Positions 5,763 to 13,741 of a stretch of 28,082 nucleotides of DNA are shown one piece after another; the stretch's first letter is position 1; every line of letters begins with the position of its first letter. Position numbers and translations under genes: made by a program. This stretch comes from an uncultured Leucobacter sp. (GTDB lineage: Bacteria > Actinomycetota > Actinomycetes > Actinomycetales > Microbacteriaceae). The DNA is taken from the NCBI GenBank assembly GCA_937967375.1, contig CALCJF010000075.1, forward strand, positions 1 through 28,082, written 5' to 3'. The notes beneath the pieces were generated by a model. That model was not told the origin of the DNA. It did no database searches and worked only from the letters and a program-made list of their open reading frames with translations.

Positions 5763-7172
5763 ATGACAACCGCAGTAGTGGTCGGCAGCGGGCCCAACGG
5801 ACTCGCTGCCGCCACCGTGCTCGCGAGGGCCGGCGTCGAGGTGACGGTGATCGAGGCATCCGACCATCTCGGCGGCGGCGCTCGCAGCAACGAATCGCCC
5901 ATTGCCGGGTTGCTGCAGGATCACTGCGCCGCGGTGCATCCGATGGCACCTGGGTCGGCATACTTTCAGAGCCTCGATCTCGAGGCGATGGGGGTCGAAT
6001 GGGCGTATGCGCCCTACGATGCCGCGCACCCGCTCGATGACGGTGACGCTGGCCTGCTGTCGACCTCGGTCGGCGAGACCGCGGTCGGCCTCGGCGCCGA
6101 TGGGCGCAGGTGGGCGTCGATGTTCGGCCCGCCGTCGCGGGCGTTCGGCAAGCTGGCACCGGGCATTATGGCGCCGATGTTGCGTGTTCCTAGGCATCCG
6201 TTGCTGCTCGCCAGATTCGGACTCGTGGCGGGCCCGTCGCCGGCGCTCGTTGCGAAAACGCTGCGCACCGAAAAAGCGCGAGCGCTCTTCATGGGGGTTG
6301 CGGCGCACGCGTTTCAGCCGCTCACCCTGCCGCTTGTGACGGGCATCGGCGCGGGCATCATTGCTGCGGGGCACGCGGTCGGATGGCCGGTGATCCGCGG
6401 CGGTACCGGGCACTTCACCGAGGCAAGCATCGCGATGCTGCGTGGCATGGGGGTGCGGTTCGAAACGGGGCAGAGGATCACCCGCCTGCACGAGTTGCCC
6501 CGGCACGACATTGTCATGCTCGATGTGCATCCTCATATCGCAGCCGGAATTCTGGCCGAGCACCAGCCTCGGGGCCCGCGCCGAGCCTACCGCCGTTTCA
6601 AGCCCGGGCCGGCAGCGTTCAAGGTCGACCTTGCAGTCGAGGGCGGTATTCCCTGGAGTAACCCCGAGGTCGCGAAAGCCGGCACCGTGCATCTCGGCGG
6701 CACGGCCAAAGAGATCATTGCTGCCGAGCGCGAGGTCGGTGCAGGGCGCATGCCGCAGCGGCCGTTTGTGTTAGTCGGGCAGCAGTACGTCGCCGATCCC
6801 TCTCGAACAAGCGGTAATCTCGTGCCCGTGTATGCTTATGCGCACGTGCCATACGGCTATCCGGGTGACGCGACTGAACAAGTGATCGCGCAGATCGAGC
6901 GTTTCGCGCCCGGTGTGTGCGACCGCATCGTAGCTGTGCGCTCGCGTAGCACGGCCGAGGCCGAAGCCGAGAACCCGAACTTTATCGGTGGCGACATTCT
7001 GACCGGAGCGAAGTCGCCGACGCAGTTCTTGCTCGGGCCGAGGATCACCGCCCAGCCGTACGATACCGGCGTGCCGGGAGTGTATCTGTGCTCTGCCGCG
7101 ACACCGCCAGGCCCCGGCATTCATGGGATGGGCGGCTTCAACGCCGCGAACCGGGCGTTGCGCCTCTCCTAG
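5763..7172 (+). CDS. NAD(P)/FAD-dependent oxidoreductase, phytoene-desaturase/PYROXD2-like
   Basis: The 469-residue flavoprotein starts with a dinucleotide-binding fold, VVVGSGPNGLAAATVLARAG (5-24), with Glu31 placed to bind the ribose, and the HLGGGARS continuation (35-42) of the amine oxidase/carotenoid desaturase superfamily. The C-terminal FAD-binding motif TPPGPGIHGMGGFNAANRAL occupies about 448-467. The family covers desaturases and isomerases acting on hydrophobic chains, so a lipid substrate is plausible but unproven. No carotenoid genes are nearby, which argues against a true phytoene desaturase. ATG 5763 lies 10 bp after the DUF3556 stop with only a weak GCGAGCGG ribosome-site candidate, so the two genes are probably co-transcribed and perhaps translationally coupled. 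The function within this cluster remains open. Confidence 0.85.
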   Translation: MTTAVVVGSGPNGLAAATVLARAGVEVTVIEASDHLGGGARSNESPIAGLLQDHCAAVHPMAPGSAYFQSLDLEAMGVEWAYAPYDAAHPLDDGDAGLLSTSVGETAVGLGADGRRWASMFGPPSRAFGKLAPGIMAPMLRVPRHPLLLARFGLVAGPSPALVAKTLRTEKARALFMGVAAHAFQPLTLPLVTGIGAGIIAAGHAVGWPVIRGGTGHFTEASIAMLRGMGVRFETGQRITRLHELPRHDIVMLDVHPHIAAGILAEHQPRGPRRAYRRFKPGPAAFKVDLAVEGGIPWSNPEVAKAGTVHLGGTAKEIIAAEREVGAGRMPQRPFVLVGQQYVADPSRTSGNLVPVYAYAHVPYGYPGDATEQVIAQIERFAPGVCDRIVAVRSRSTAEAEAENPNFIGGDILTGAKSPTQFLLGPRITAQPYDTGVPGVYLCSAATPPGPGIHGMGGFNAANRALRLS

Positions 7173-7186
7173 GCAGGCCGCCAGGC

Positions 7187-7203
7187 TTGTGCAAGTTGCA
7201 CAA
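7187..7203. promoter_or_regulatory. Candidate operator upstream of the acyl-CoA ligase gene
   Basis: TTGTGCAAGTTGCACAA is a perfect 17-bp palindrome with a single central base. It lies 107 bp before the ligase start and 15 bp after the oxidoreductase stop, showing that the ligase-regulator pair can be controlled separately. Its near-copy is at 3620-3636. CAAGATGT follows at 7213-7220. Confidence 0.65.
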
Positions 7204-7309
7204 TCAGTCTCGCAAGATGTGCCATGATGCAAGGGGTTCATCGCGGTCAGCCCGTAGTACGCTCGGCGCTACCCACGAGTCGAAGGCGACTTCGTGCGAA
7301 AGGACAGAC

Positions 7310-8800
7310 ATGCTGCTCAGCTACCTCCCCTGGAAGTCACCTGCTGCCGCGAGCGATCGCCCGTGCATGGGCGATGCGAACCGTGTGTTCAGCTATCGAG
7401 AGGTCGAGGATCGTGCCGCAGCCTTCGCCGAGCAGCTCGCCGAGCGCGGCGTCGGCGAGGGTGACGTGCTGGCCGTCATGCTGCCGAACAGCCTCGAGCT
7501 GCTCATCGGCATTCTCGGCGCCTGGCGAGTCGGTGCCGCGGCCACCCCGATCAACCCGACCTTCACCGCACGCGAGCTCGACTACCAACTCGCCGATTCC
7601 GGAGCAAAGTTGCTGCTCGCGCTGCCGGGAACAGTCTCGGGCATTGACCTCATCACGCCCGAGCAGATGCGAGATCGGCCCGAGCTTGCGGTGCCCGATC
7701 CCGAGATTGCGCTAGGCCAGCTCGCTCTGCTGGTCTACACAAGTGGTTCGACCGGGCAGCCGAAGGGCGTCATGCTCGATCACGCCAATGCGCTTGCTAT
7801 GACAGAGCAGATGGTCGATACTTTCGCGTTGAGCGCCGACGATCACGCACTGCTCGTGCTGCCGCTCTTTCACGTGAACTCGATCATGGTGAGCTTTCTC
7901 ACTCCGATGTCGGTCGGCGGCCGCGTAACGGTGCTCGACCGATTCGCCCCCGACACCTTCCTTGCAGCGATTGAACGGTTCAGGCCCACCTATTTCTCGG
8001 CGGTGCCAGCCATCTACGCGAGGCTCGCCGAGCTGCCAGAGAACACCACGTTCGACGCGAGTTCGCTGCGCTTCGCGATCTGCGGTGCGGCCCCGGTCTC
8101 GAAGGAACTGCTCGAACGCATTGAGCAGCGCTATGGCATCTCGTTGGTGGAGGGTTACGGCCTCACCGAGACCACCTGCGCGAGCACCTGCAACCCGGTC
8201 GTCGGGGTGCGTAAGCCCGGCACGGTTGGGCCAGCGCTGCGCGGTCAGCGCATCGCGATCGTCGATCCGCAGGGCAACGCGGTTCCGGCGGGGGAGCGCG
8301 GCGAGATAGTGATCTCGGGCCCGACCATCATGCGCGGTTATCTTGGCCGGCCTGACGCGACGGCAGAGACGATCCGTAACGGCTGGCTGCACACAGGCGA
8401 TGTGGGCGTGCTCGACGAAGACGGCTACCTCTCGATCGTCGATCGCATCAAAGACATGATCATTCGTGGGGGAGAGAACATCTATCCGAAGGAGATCGAG
8501 GGCGTGCTTGCCGAACACGAAGCAGTGCTTGAGGCCGCAGTGATCGGTGCGCCGCACGCTCTGCTCGGCGAGGTGCCGGTGGCCGAGGTCGTACTCATGC
8601 CGGGAGCCACAACCACCGCAGAGCAACTGATCGAGCACTGCCGCGACCTGCTCGCCAAGATCAAGATTCCGGTGCGTGTGAACATCGTGAGCGAGCTGCC
8701 GCGAAACCCTGTCGGAAAGGTCGACAAGCCCCGCATGCGCCGCGAGGCGGCACCGGTAGAGGTTGCGGTGACGAGCACGGTCACCGCACTGGGGCGGTGA
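7310..8800 (+). CDS. Class I adenylate-forming enzyme, probable acyl-CoA synthetase (fatty-acid-CoA ligase)
   Basis: This 496-residue ANL-superfamily enzyme should activate a carboxylic acid as an acyl-adenylate with ATP and transfer it to CoA. The core motifs are intact: the phosphate-binding loop YTSGSTGQPKG (143-153), EGYGLTETT (281-289), HTGD (361-364), the hinge DRIKDMIIRGGENIYPKEIE beginning near 378, and the C-terminal catalytic Lys470 in RNPVGKVDKPR. The length is typical of bacterial ligases for medium or long chains. The substrate cannot be read from sequence. ATG 7310 follows AAAGGAC by about 4 nt; the longer frame beginning at 7088 would run through the end of the oxidoreductase gene. 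The stop overlaps the regulator start by 4 nt (GTGA), indicating translational coupling. A 17-bp palindrome precedes the gene. Confidence 0.9.
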   Translation: MLLSYLPWKSPAAASDRPCMGDANRVFSYREVEDRAAAFAEQLAERGVGEGDVLAVMLPNSLELLIGILGAWRVGAAATPINPTFTARELDYQLADSGAKLLLALPGTVSGIDLITPEQMRDRPELAVPDPEIALGQLALLVYTSGSTGQPKGVMLDHANALAMTEQMVDTFALSADDHALLVLPLFHVNSIMVSFLTPMSVGGRVTVLDRFAPDTFLAAIERFRPTYFSAVPAIYARLAELPENTTFDASSLRFAICGAAPVSKELLERIEQRYGISLVEGYGLTETTCASTCNPVVGVRKPGTVGPALRGQRIAIVDPQGNAVPAGERGEIVISGPTIMRGYLGRPDATAETIRNGWLHTGDVGVLDEDGYLSIVDRIKDMIIRGGENIYPKEIEGVLAEHEAVLEAAVIGAPHALLGEVPVAEVVLMPGATTTAEQLIEHCRDLLAKIKIPVRVNIVSELPRNPVGKVDKPRMRREAAPVEVAVTSTVTALGR

Positions 8801-10050
8801 CCGTGGGGAGCGACGAGGCACGCGAGCAACTGCGTCAGGTGGTGATCAGGGTCGAGCATGACCACCCCGACATAGCGATGCAGATGCGAGACCTGCTGGC
8901 GGGCAGTATCGATTCGCTGCAGGGCGATCAGCAGCTGCTCGAACTGCTGCAGGCCAGCATCGAGAGCAACCTCTCGACCATCTTCCACATGCTGATCAAC
9001 GACATCGACCTGCAGTCGCTCAAACCGCCGACCGCAGCCGTCGAATACGCGATCCGCCTCGCGCAGCGAGACATCCCGCTCTCATCGCTCACCCGCGCCT
9101 ACTATCTCGGGCAAAGCATGCTGCTACGCATCGCGATGGACGAGGTCGAGCGACTCGAGCTGCCCGACGGGCGCCGCCTGGAGCTCGTGCGAGGGCTCGC
9201 CAACACAATTCACAGCTACATCGACTGGATGCTGCAGCGAATCACCGAGGAGTACGGCACCGAGCACCGCCGGTGGTGGTCGGCGCGTGCGACTACCAAT
9301 ACCGCGAGCATTCTCAAAGTAATTCGTGGCGACACCGTCTCGCCGCAGAGCTTCGCCGTTGAGACCCACTACGACCTCGAACAGCGACACCTCGCAATGG
9401 TCGCTTGGTTTGAGGATCCGTCAGGCGGTGCCCCGGCGCAGCAACGCCTCGATCGTCTCGTGCGCCAGGTCGCCGCGTTGCTCGGGTCGCCGCGCGCGCC
9501 GCTTATCAGCGCGGTGGATCGCACCACAGCCTGGGCGTGGGCGTCGATGCCCGTGGCCGAACTGCCATCGACGATTCGCGCGAGCATTGATGAGGTGGTT
9601 GCGAAGGCTCCCGGCGTGCGGCTCTCGCTCGGGGGTATCGAGCCGGGCATAGACGGGTTTCGGCTCTCACATCAGCAGGCAGTAGGGGCCTGGCATGTTG
9701 CGCTCTCATCGAATCGATATCGCCAGGCTCCGGTAGTTGCTGACTCAGACCCGAACGTTGCGCTCACCTCGATCCTGCTCAAGGATCAGGGCGAATCCGT
9801 GAGATGGATGCGACGAGTGCTCGGGCGCTACGCCGGCGCGGGCGAAGCAAACAGTGCGGTGCGCGAGACGCTCAGGGTCTTCTTCGCCTCGGGGCAGAAC
9901 TACTCGCGCACTGCCGTGCTCACCGGGGTGCATCGAAACACCGTGAGGCACCGAGTTGCGCGCTTCGAAGAGGAGCAGCATGGGGCTGCGCAACCCGATC
10001 CTCTCGAAGTCGCGCTCGCCCTGCGCATTCACGATGTGTTCGGCGCATAG
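8797..10050 (+). CDS. PucR/CdaR-type helix-turn-helix transcriptional regulator
   Basis: The 417-residue protein ends in the PucR-type C-terminal helix-turn-helix, with NYSRTAVLTGVHRNTVRHRV at about 368-387 as the recognition unit, preceded by RETLRVFFASGQ. About 350 residues upstream form a sensory region with long helices at the N-terminus (roughly 1-150). A mixed central domain (around 180-300) includes RLSHQQAVGAWHVAL, a GGDEF-related pattern common in CdaR/PucR proteins. The GTG start overlaps the ligase stop (GTGA), and GTG 8803 is an alternative. Coupling to the ligase suggests that it senses an acid or acyl-CoA and controls this cluster. The palindromes at 3620 and 7187 are its best candidate sites. 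No membrane segment or signal peptide is visible. Confidence 0.8.
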   Translation: MTVGSDEAREQLRQVVIRVEHDHPDIAMQMRDLLAGSIDSLQGDQQLLELLQASIESNLSTIFHMLINDIDLQSLKPPTAAVEYAIRLAQRDIPLSSLTRAYYLGQSMLLRIAMDEVERLELPDGRRLELVRGLANTIHSYIDWMLQRITEEYGTEHRRWWSARATTNTASILKVIRGDTVSPQSFAVETHYDLEQRHLAMVAWFEDPSGGAPAQQRLDRLVRQVAALLGSPRAPLISAVDRTTAWAWASMPVAELPSTIRASIDEVVAKAPGVRLSLGGIEPGIDGFRLSHQQAVGAWHVALSSNRYRQAPVVADSDPNVALTSILLKDQGESVRWMRRVLGRYAGAGEANSAVRETLRVFFASGQNYSRTAVLTGVHRNTVRHRVARFEEEQHGAAQPDPLEVALALRIHDVFGA

Positions 10051-10150
10051 CTTCGGTGACTCTCGAACTTTGCGACCTGCACCGCGCGCCCAGCAATCGG
10101 GCATAGGGTTGTGCCATGGGTGAGGATCGTGCCCCTGGAAGGGATGGCGA

Positions 10151-10843
10151 GTGAAAACCATCAGCTACAACCTCCGCAAGAACCGTGCGCTCGGCGAGCT
10201 CGGTGACCTGGTCGAGAAGCACGAGACTGACATTCTCTGCTTGCAGGAGGCTGACTCGGTCGCGCTTCCGGCGAAACTCGGGCACATGCACCTCGTGCAC
10301 GCCACGGAGAAGAACCGGCTTGGGCTTGCGATGTATGTGAGCGAGGATCGCTTTCACGTGCGTGCAGCACACACCTTTCAGCTCAAAAAGTCACTGCACG
10401 ACCGCGTGCTGCAGCCAGCACACGAGCGCCTGCTCGGCGCGCGTTTGCATGATCGTGAAACCGGGCGCGACCTGGTCGCCGCCTCGTTTCATGCCGCCCC
10501 GCTGACGGCGCTGAACTCGCTACGCAGGCACCAGATCAGTGCGGCGCTCGCAGAGCTGCGCGCGCTCGGCCCCGGCCTGCCAGCGCTGATGGTGGGCGAC
10601 TTCAACTACCCCGTCTTTCAGTCGCGGCTTGATCGACACGTGAGCGGGGAGGGCTACGAGCTCTCGCTCAGCGATAAGCGCACCTACACTCGTTACAAGA
10701 TGTTTCGCGGCCACTACGACTTCGCGACCTCGTCTGGGTTTCGCATCGATTCGGTGCGCACGCTCGACCGGGGCACGAGTGACCACCTGCCGATTCTGGT
10801 GCAGTCAGATTTCGAGGGGCACGCGGCGCTTTCGCATCAGTAG
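10151..10843 (+). CDS. Endonuclease/exonuclease/phosphatase (EEP) family protein
   Basis: This compact 230-residue member of the EEP superfamily has the expected metal and catalytic residues: Asn7 in ISYNLRKN, Glu33 in CLQEAD, His114 in ASFHAAP, Asp150 and Asn152 in MVGDFNYP, and Asp211-His212 in GTSDHLPI. The superfamily hydrolyses phosphodiesters in DNA, RNA, inositol phosphates or sphingomyelin, and the substrate here is undetermined. No signal peptide is present, so a cytoplasmic role is likely. The GTG start follows GAAGGGA by about 6 nt. A 12-codon frame beginning ATG 10116 ends in a TGA overlapping the GTG, which would permit translational coupling, but it may be chance. Confidence 0.85.
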   Translation: MKTISYNLRKNRALGELGDLVEKHETDILCLQEADSVALPAKLGHMHLVHATEKNRLGLAMYVSEDRFHVRAAHTFQLKKSLHDRVLQPAHERLLGARLHDRETGRDLVAASFHAAPLTALNSLRRHQISAALAELRALGPGLPALMVGDFNYPVFQSRLDRHVSGEGYELSLSDKRTYTRYKMFRGHYDFATSSGFRIDSVRTLDRGTSDHLPILVQSDFEGHAALSHQ

Positions 10844-10862
10844 ATTCTTCGCGCAATCAGTA

Positions 10863-10883
10863 GGTTTGCTGCGCCAGCAGACC
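10863..10883 (+). terminator. Possible terminator hairpin after the EEP gene
   Basis: GGTTTGCTG and CAGCAGACC form a 9-bp stem (one U.G) around CGC, 20 nt after the stop. It overlaps a 14-bp tandem duplication (TGCGCCAGCAGACC, twice) and has no U-tract. The gene on the other side is convergent. Confidence 0.4.
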
Positions 10884-10922
10884 TGCGCCAGCAGACCTGC
10901 GCCGGCCGTTGGCGTTGCTCGC

Positions 10923-11219
10923 CTACCTCACGAGCCGAGCAATTGCGGCCGACGCCTCTTGCAGTTTCGCAGCCGACACCTCGCCGCCCTCGGCCGCGGC
11001 CTCGGCAACGCAGTGGCCAAGGTGGTCATCGAGCAGAGCGAGCGCCACGCGCTCGAGTGCCTTCGTTGCGGCTGAGACCTGCGTAATCACGTCGATGCAG
11101 TACTCGTCTTCTTCGATCATGCGGTGGATGCCACGCACCTGACCCTCGGCGCGGCGCAGCCGCTTAAGCAAGTCGGTCTTGTTCTCGCTGTAGCCGTGGG
11201 TGTGGGCCTCGTCATGCAT
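10923..11219 (-). CDS. CsoR/RcnR-family metal-sensing repressor (CsoR-like C-H-C ligand set)
   Basis: The 98-residue all-helical protein contains the family signature LLKRLRRAEGQVRGIHRMIEE (17-37). The candidate metal ligands Cys41, His66 and Cys70 have the same 25/4 spacing as Cys36-His61-Cys65 of Mycobacterium tuberculosis CsoR, and Tyr40 precedes the first Cys as in copper sensors. This supports Cu(I) sensing, with DNA release on metal binding. The N-terminal MHDEAHTHGY adds extra His residues. No copper ATPase, chaperone or obvious CsoR operator is seen next to it, so its target is unclear and persulfide or formaldehyde sensing relatives cannot be excluded. The gene reads toward the EEP gene and lies downstream of rarD, separated by a hairpin. 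Confidence 0.85.
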   Translation of the reverse strand: MHDEAHTHGYSENKTDLLKRLRRAEGQVRGIHRMIEEDEYCIDVITQVSAATKALERVALALLDDHLGHCVAEAAAEGGEVSAAKLQEASAAIARLVR

Positions 11220-11233
11220 GACGACACTCTACT

Positions 11234-11278
11234 CGCTGCGCCGTCAAAGTAGTGAGCGTGATCGCTGACGGCAGAGCG
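11234..11278. terminator. Imperfect long hairpin between the rarD-like and csoR-like genes
   Basis: Arms 11234-11246 and 11266-11278 pair at 11 of 13 positions (perfect GCCGTCA / TGACGGC inner stem) around a 19-nt loop. It lies just after the stop of the transporter and 15 nt before the repressor start, so it may separate the two minus-strand transcripts or act in the repressor's leader. Confidence 0.45.
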
Positions 11279-11290
11279 TCGGCTTGAAGG

Positions 11291-12211
11291 TTAGGGGCGT
11301 CGACCACGAAGCACCTCAGCGGCGCCGCCGGCGACGAGAATCAGCACCGCGGCCCAAATCGCCCCGTAGGTGAACCACTCGCCGGGAGCGATCCTCTCGC
11401 CGATCAGCAATGAGGCGACCAGCAGCATTGCGGGCTCGACATAGCTCAGCAGCCCGAACATGCTCATTGAAAGCAGGCGAGACGCAACCATATAGAGAAG
11501 TAGCGCGAACGCCGCAAACAGCGAGATGCTCGGTGCGGCCCACCAGAGAGCGGGGTTCGATGCGAGCCACGAGCCGTCGGTGAACGACCAGATGGTGACG
11601 GCGACCGCGAATGGAAACATGATCGCGAAGTCCCACCACATGCCCCCTACATGACCCGTGCCCATCGAGCGCCGCAGCACGAAGTAGAGCGGGTAGCCGA
11701 GTGCCACGAGCAGGGTCTCCCAGCTCACGCCGCCGATACGAATCACCTCGTAGATGACGCCGACGAGCGCGGTGCCGGCCGCGGCCCACTGCCACCAGAC
11801 CATGCGATCCTTGTAGAGAAATCGACCGACTACCACCAGCACGAGCGGCAAGAGAAAGTAGCCGAGCGCCACCTGCATGGCCCGACCATTGAGCGGGGCC
11901 CACGCGAACACCCAGAGTTGCGCGCTCAGCAGCGCAGCCGATGCGAGCGCTCCGAGCGCGAGTAGCGGTTTGCGACGCATGCGGTGCCCGAACTCTGCTG
12001 CGAGCCGCCAGTCGCGTGATGCGAGTAGCACGATCGTGAGAAAGGGCACGGCAACGAGCGCGCGCATTGCCCATACCGCTTCGCCCGACATCGGGTGCAG
12101 CAGCGGCGTCAGAAAGTAGATCAGCCCGAACGATATCGACGAGCCGACCGAGACGGCGACGCCGCGAGAATTCCCCGAAAGACCTGGGCCTTTCGGACCC
12201 AGCCGGGTCAC
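11291..12211 (-). CDS. rarD: RarD-like EamA/DMT-family transporter
   Basis: The 306-residue protein consists almost entirely of hydrophobic helices, about ten as expected for the drug/metabolite transporter superfamily with its duplicated EamA halves. The opening GVAVSVGSSISFGLIYFLTP, the QLWVFAWAPLNGRAMQVALGYF segment and the C-terminal GLLSYVEPAMLLVASLLIGE block are those of RarD proteins. RarD was named for chloramphenicol sensitivity in Pseudomonas, but its natural substrate is unknown. The GTG start directly abuts the TAA of the acetyltransferase upstream (zero intergenic bases), so translation probably depends on coupling; no good ribosome site is visible. The gene symbol rests on recalled similarity. 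Confidence 0.8.
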   Translation of the reverse strand: MTRLGPKGPGLSGNSRGVAVSVGSSISFGLIYFLTPLLHPMSGEAVWAMRALVAVPFLTIVLLASRDWRLAAEFGHRMRRKPLLALGALASAALLSAQLWVFAWAPLNGRAMQVALGYFLLPLVLVVVGRFLYKDRMVWWQWAAAGTALVGVIYEVIRIGGVSWETLLVALGYPLYFVLRRSMGTGHVGGMWWDFAIMFPFAVAVTIWSFTDGSWLASNPALWWAAPSISLFAAFALLLYMVASRLLSMSMFGLLSYVEPAMLLVASLLIGERIAPGEWFTYGAIWAAVLILVAGGAAEVLRGRRP

Positions 12212-12664
12212 TTACAGCTTGATCGCGCCGATGACTTCACCATACGGCGTCTCGCCGACCGGTTCGAAGCCCACAGCGAGAAAGAACAACTCGGGACCGT
12301 CCTCGCCGCGTTCCCAGAGCACGGTGAGGCGCTCGACGCCGCGACGACGCGCCTCATCGATGAGAGCGTTCACCGCGAAAGTGCCGACACCCTTGCCCTG
12401 GGCATCTGCGTCAACGTTGATGCGCCAGAGTGCCGCGCGAAACTCCTCTTGCTGCGCGTCAGGGTCGAAGTTGCCGTGAATAAAGCCGACAACGCGATCG
12501 TCGTCGAGCACGACTCGCTGCCAGGCCGAGTGCGCGGGCGTCACCGCCGCCGCGGCCGAATATGACACCGGGCTGACGAACTGCTCTTGGCCAGGCTTGA
12601 GGCCGAGTCGGTTCACCGCGACGATCGTCGCTGCCGAGAGTTCTTCGAGTCGGATCGCGTTCAT
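12212..12664 (-). CDS. GNAT family N-acetyltransferase
   Basis: The 150-residue protein has the GNAT acetyl-CoA signature: beta strand ALWRINVDADAQGKGVGTFAVNAL with the pyrophosphate loop Gln89-Gly-Lys-Gly-Val-Gly94, then LFFLAVGFEPVGETPYGEVIGAI at the end. The latter resembles diamine/spermidine acetyltransferases. Substrate unknown. It forms an apparent two-gene operon with the RarD-like transporter, which could fit modification plus efflux of a small amine, but that is only suggestive. The start is unusual: GGAGG sits 1 nt from ATG 12664, too close for normal initiation. No better internal start with its own ribosome site is evident. Confidence 0.85.
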   Translation of the reverse strand: MNAIRLEELSAATIVAVNRLGLKPGQEQFVSPVSYSAAAAVTPAHSAWQRVVLDDDRVVGFIHGNFDPDAQQEEFRAALWRINVDADAQGKGVGTFAVNALIDEARRRGVERLTVLWERGEDGPELFFLAVGFEPVGETPYGEVIGAIKL

Positions 12665-12784
12665 ACCTCCAGGCTAACGTTTCGCGGGGGGAGTGCAAGC
12701 CTGTTTGTTGCTGTTCGTTCGAACTTCACCGTGATTGCAGGGAAAACGTATGACGGCCCGCTGCCCGGGTATCGCCCGTGGCCG

Positions 12785-13741
12785 CTACACCCGGGGCGAG
12801 AGCGCGGCGCCGACCGTCGCAGCGGGCATGCCCTCGGGAAGCACTTCCAGACGCTGCGAGAGCGTGAAGCCGCTCAAGAAGGGAGACTCGGCCTCCCATG
12901 CCCGCAGCTGCTCGCGAATGCCCTCGATAAGCGGAGCGCCGATCTTGCGCAACCCACCACCGATCACCACCGTCTCTGGCGCAATCGTGACACCCATGGC
13001 GCGCACGGTCGAAGCGGCACCCTCGACGAGCAGATCGAAAGCCAGTTTCGCGTCAGCGTCGCCACTTGCCACGGCTGCCGCGAGCACCCAGCCAGGGTGC
13101 TCGCCACCGGCCGGCCAGTACGCCTTGAGCGCCGAACCGCTCGCCACTGTCTCGAGGCAGCCGCGCTGCCCGCAAGGGCAGAGCCTGCCGCGAGGATCAG
13201 CCGCGAGGTGGCCGACCTCGCCTGCAAGCCCCTGCGAGCCACGCCAGGGCTTGCCATCGACGACAATACCGGCCGAGAGCCCGGTGCCGAGGTTGATGTA
13301 GGCGACAGAACCGTCCAGCTTCATCAGGTGAGCTGCCCCTACTGCCGCCGCGGTGACATCGTTCTCGATCGCGACCTCGACGCCCGTGTGCTCGCGCAAC
13401 AGCGCGGCCAACTCGAGCGATTGCACGCTGAGGTTGTATGCGTAACGCACCACACCGTGCTCAGAATCGACCTGGCCAGGAATACCGATGCCCGCGGCTG
13501 CGAAGTCGCCCACGGCGCAGCCGGTCTGCTCGGCGAGCGCAACAATCGCCTCCTCGGCAGTGCGCAATACGCCGTCGTTGCCCTGCGCGGTCGGCAGCAA
13601 TATTTCGGCTCCGAGCCTGCCCGCGGCGTCGATGACGACCGCTGCGGTCTTCGTGCCGCCGATGTCCATGCCGACATAGAGCGTGCCGGTGTCACCTGTC
13701 GCGGGCGCTGCGCCGAGCTGCGCCTGGTCTGCGGTGATCAT
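12785..13741 (-). CDS. ROK family sugar kinase, probable N-acetylglucosamine kinase
   Basis: This 318-residue ROK kinase has the ATP phosphate motif MDIGGTKTA (25-33), catalytic Asp128 in IENDVTAAA, and the sugar/zinc signature with AGEVGH (173-178), CPC at 188-190 and Cys195 in CGQRGCLE. His178, Cys188, Cys190 and Cys195 make a complete zinc site. It would phosphorylate an imported or released sugar at C6 in the cytoplasm. Its 4-bp ATGA overlap with the GH3 gene upstream, and the nearby nagBA, point to GlcNAc as substrate, giving the GlcNAc-6-phosphate used by NagA. A glucokinase or mannokinase activity cannot be excluded. It is the last gene of a minus-strand operon starting at 19874 or 18652. 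Confidence 0.85.
   Translation of the reverse strand: MITADQAQLGAAPATGDTGTLYVGMDIGGTKTAAVVIDAAGRLGAEILLPTAQGNDGVLRTAEEAIVALAEQTGCAVGDFAAAGIGIPGQVDSEHGVVRYAYNLSVQSLELAALLREHTGVEVAIENDVTAAAVGAAHLMKLDGSVAYINLGTGLSAGIVVDGKPWRGSQGLAGEVGHLAADPRGRLCPCGQRGCLETVASGSALKAYWPAGGEHPGWVLAAAVASGDADAKLAFDLLVEGAASTVRAMGVTIAPETVVIGGGLRKIGAPLIEGIREQLRAWEAESPFLSGFTLSQRLEVLPEGMPAATVGAALSPRV

Noticed and set aside
4562..5902. 446-codon minus-strand frame opposite the DUF3556 gene
   Set aside because: Low-complexity Arg/Glu-rich translation typical of antisense frames in high-G+C DNA; the plus-strand protein has recognisable family blocks and a good ribosome site.
5487..6692. 401-codon minus-strand frame opposite the FAD oxidoreductase
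   Set aside because: Antisense to conserved FAD-binding motifs; no initiation signal or recognisable domain.
10116..10154. 12-codon leader peptide overlapping the EEP start
   Set aside because: The overlap is neat but the ribosome site is weak and a chance frame this short is common; noted only in the gene entry.
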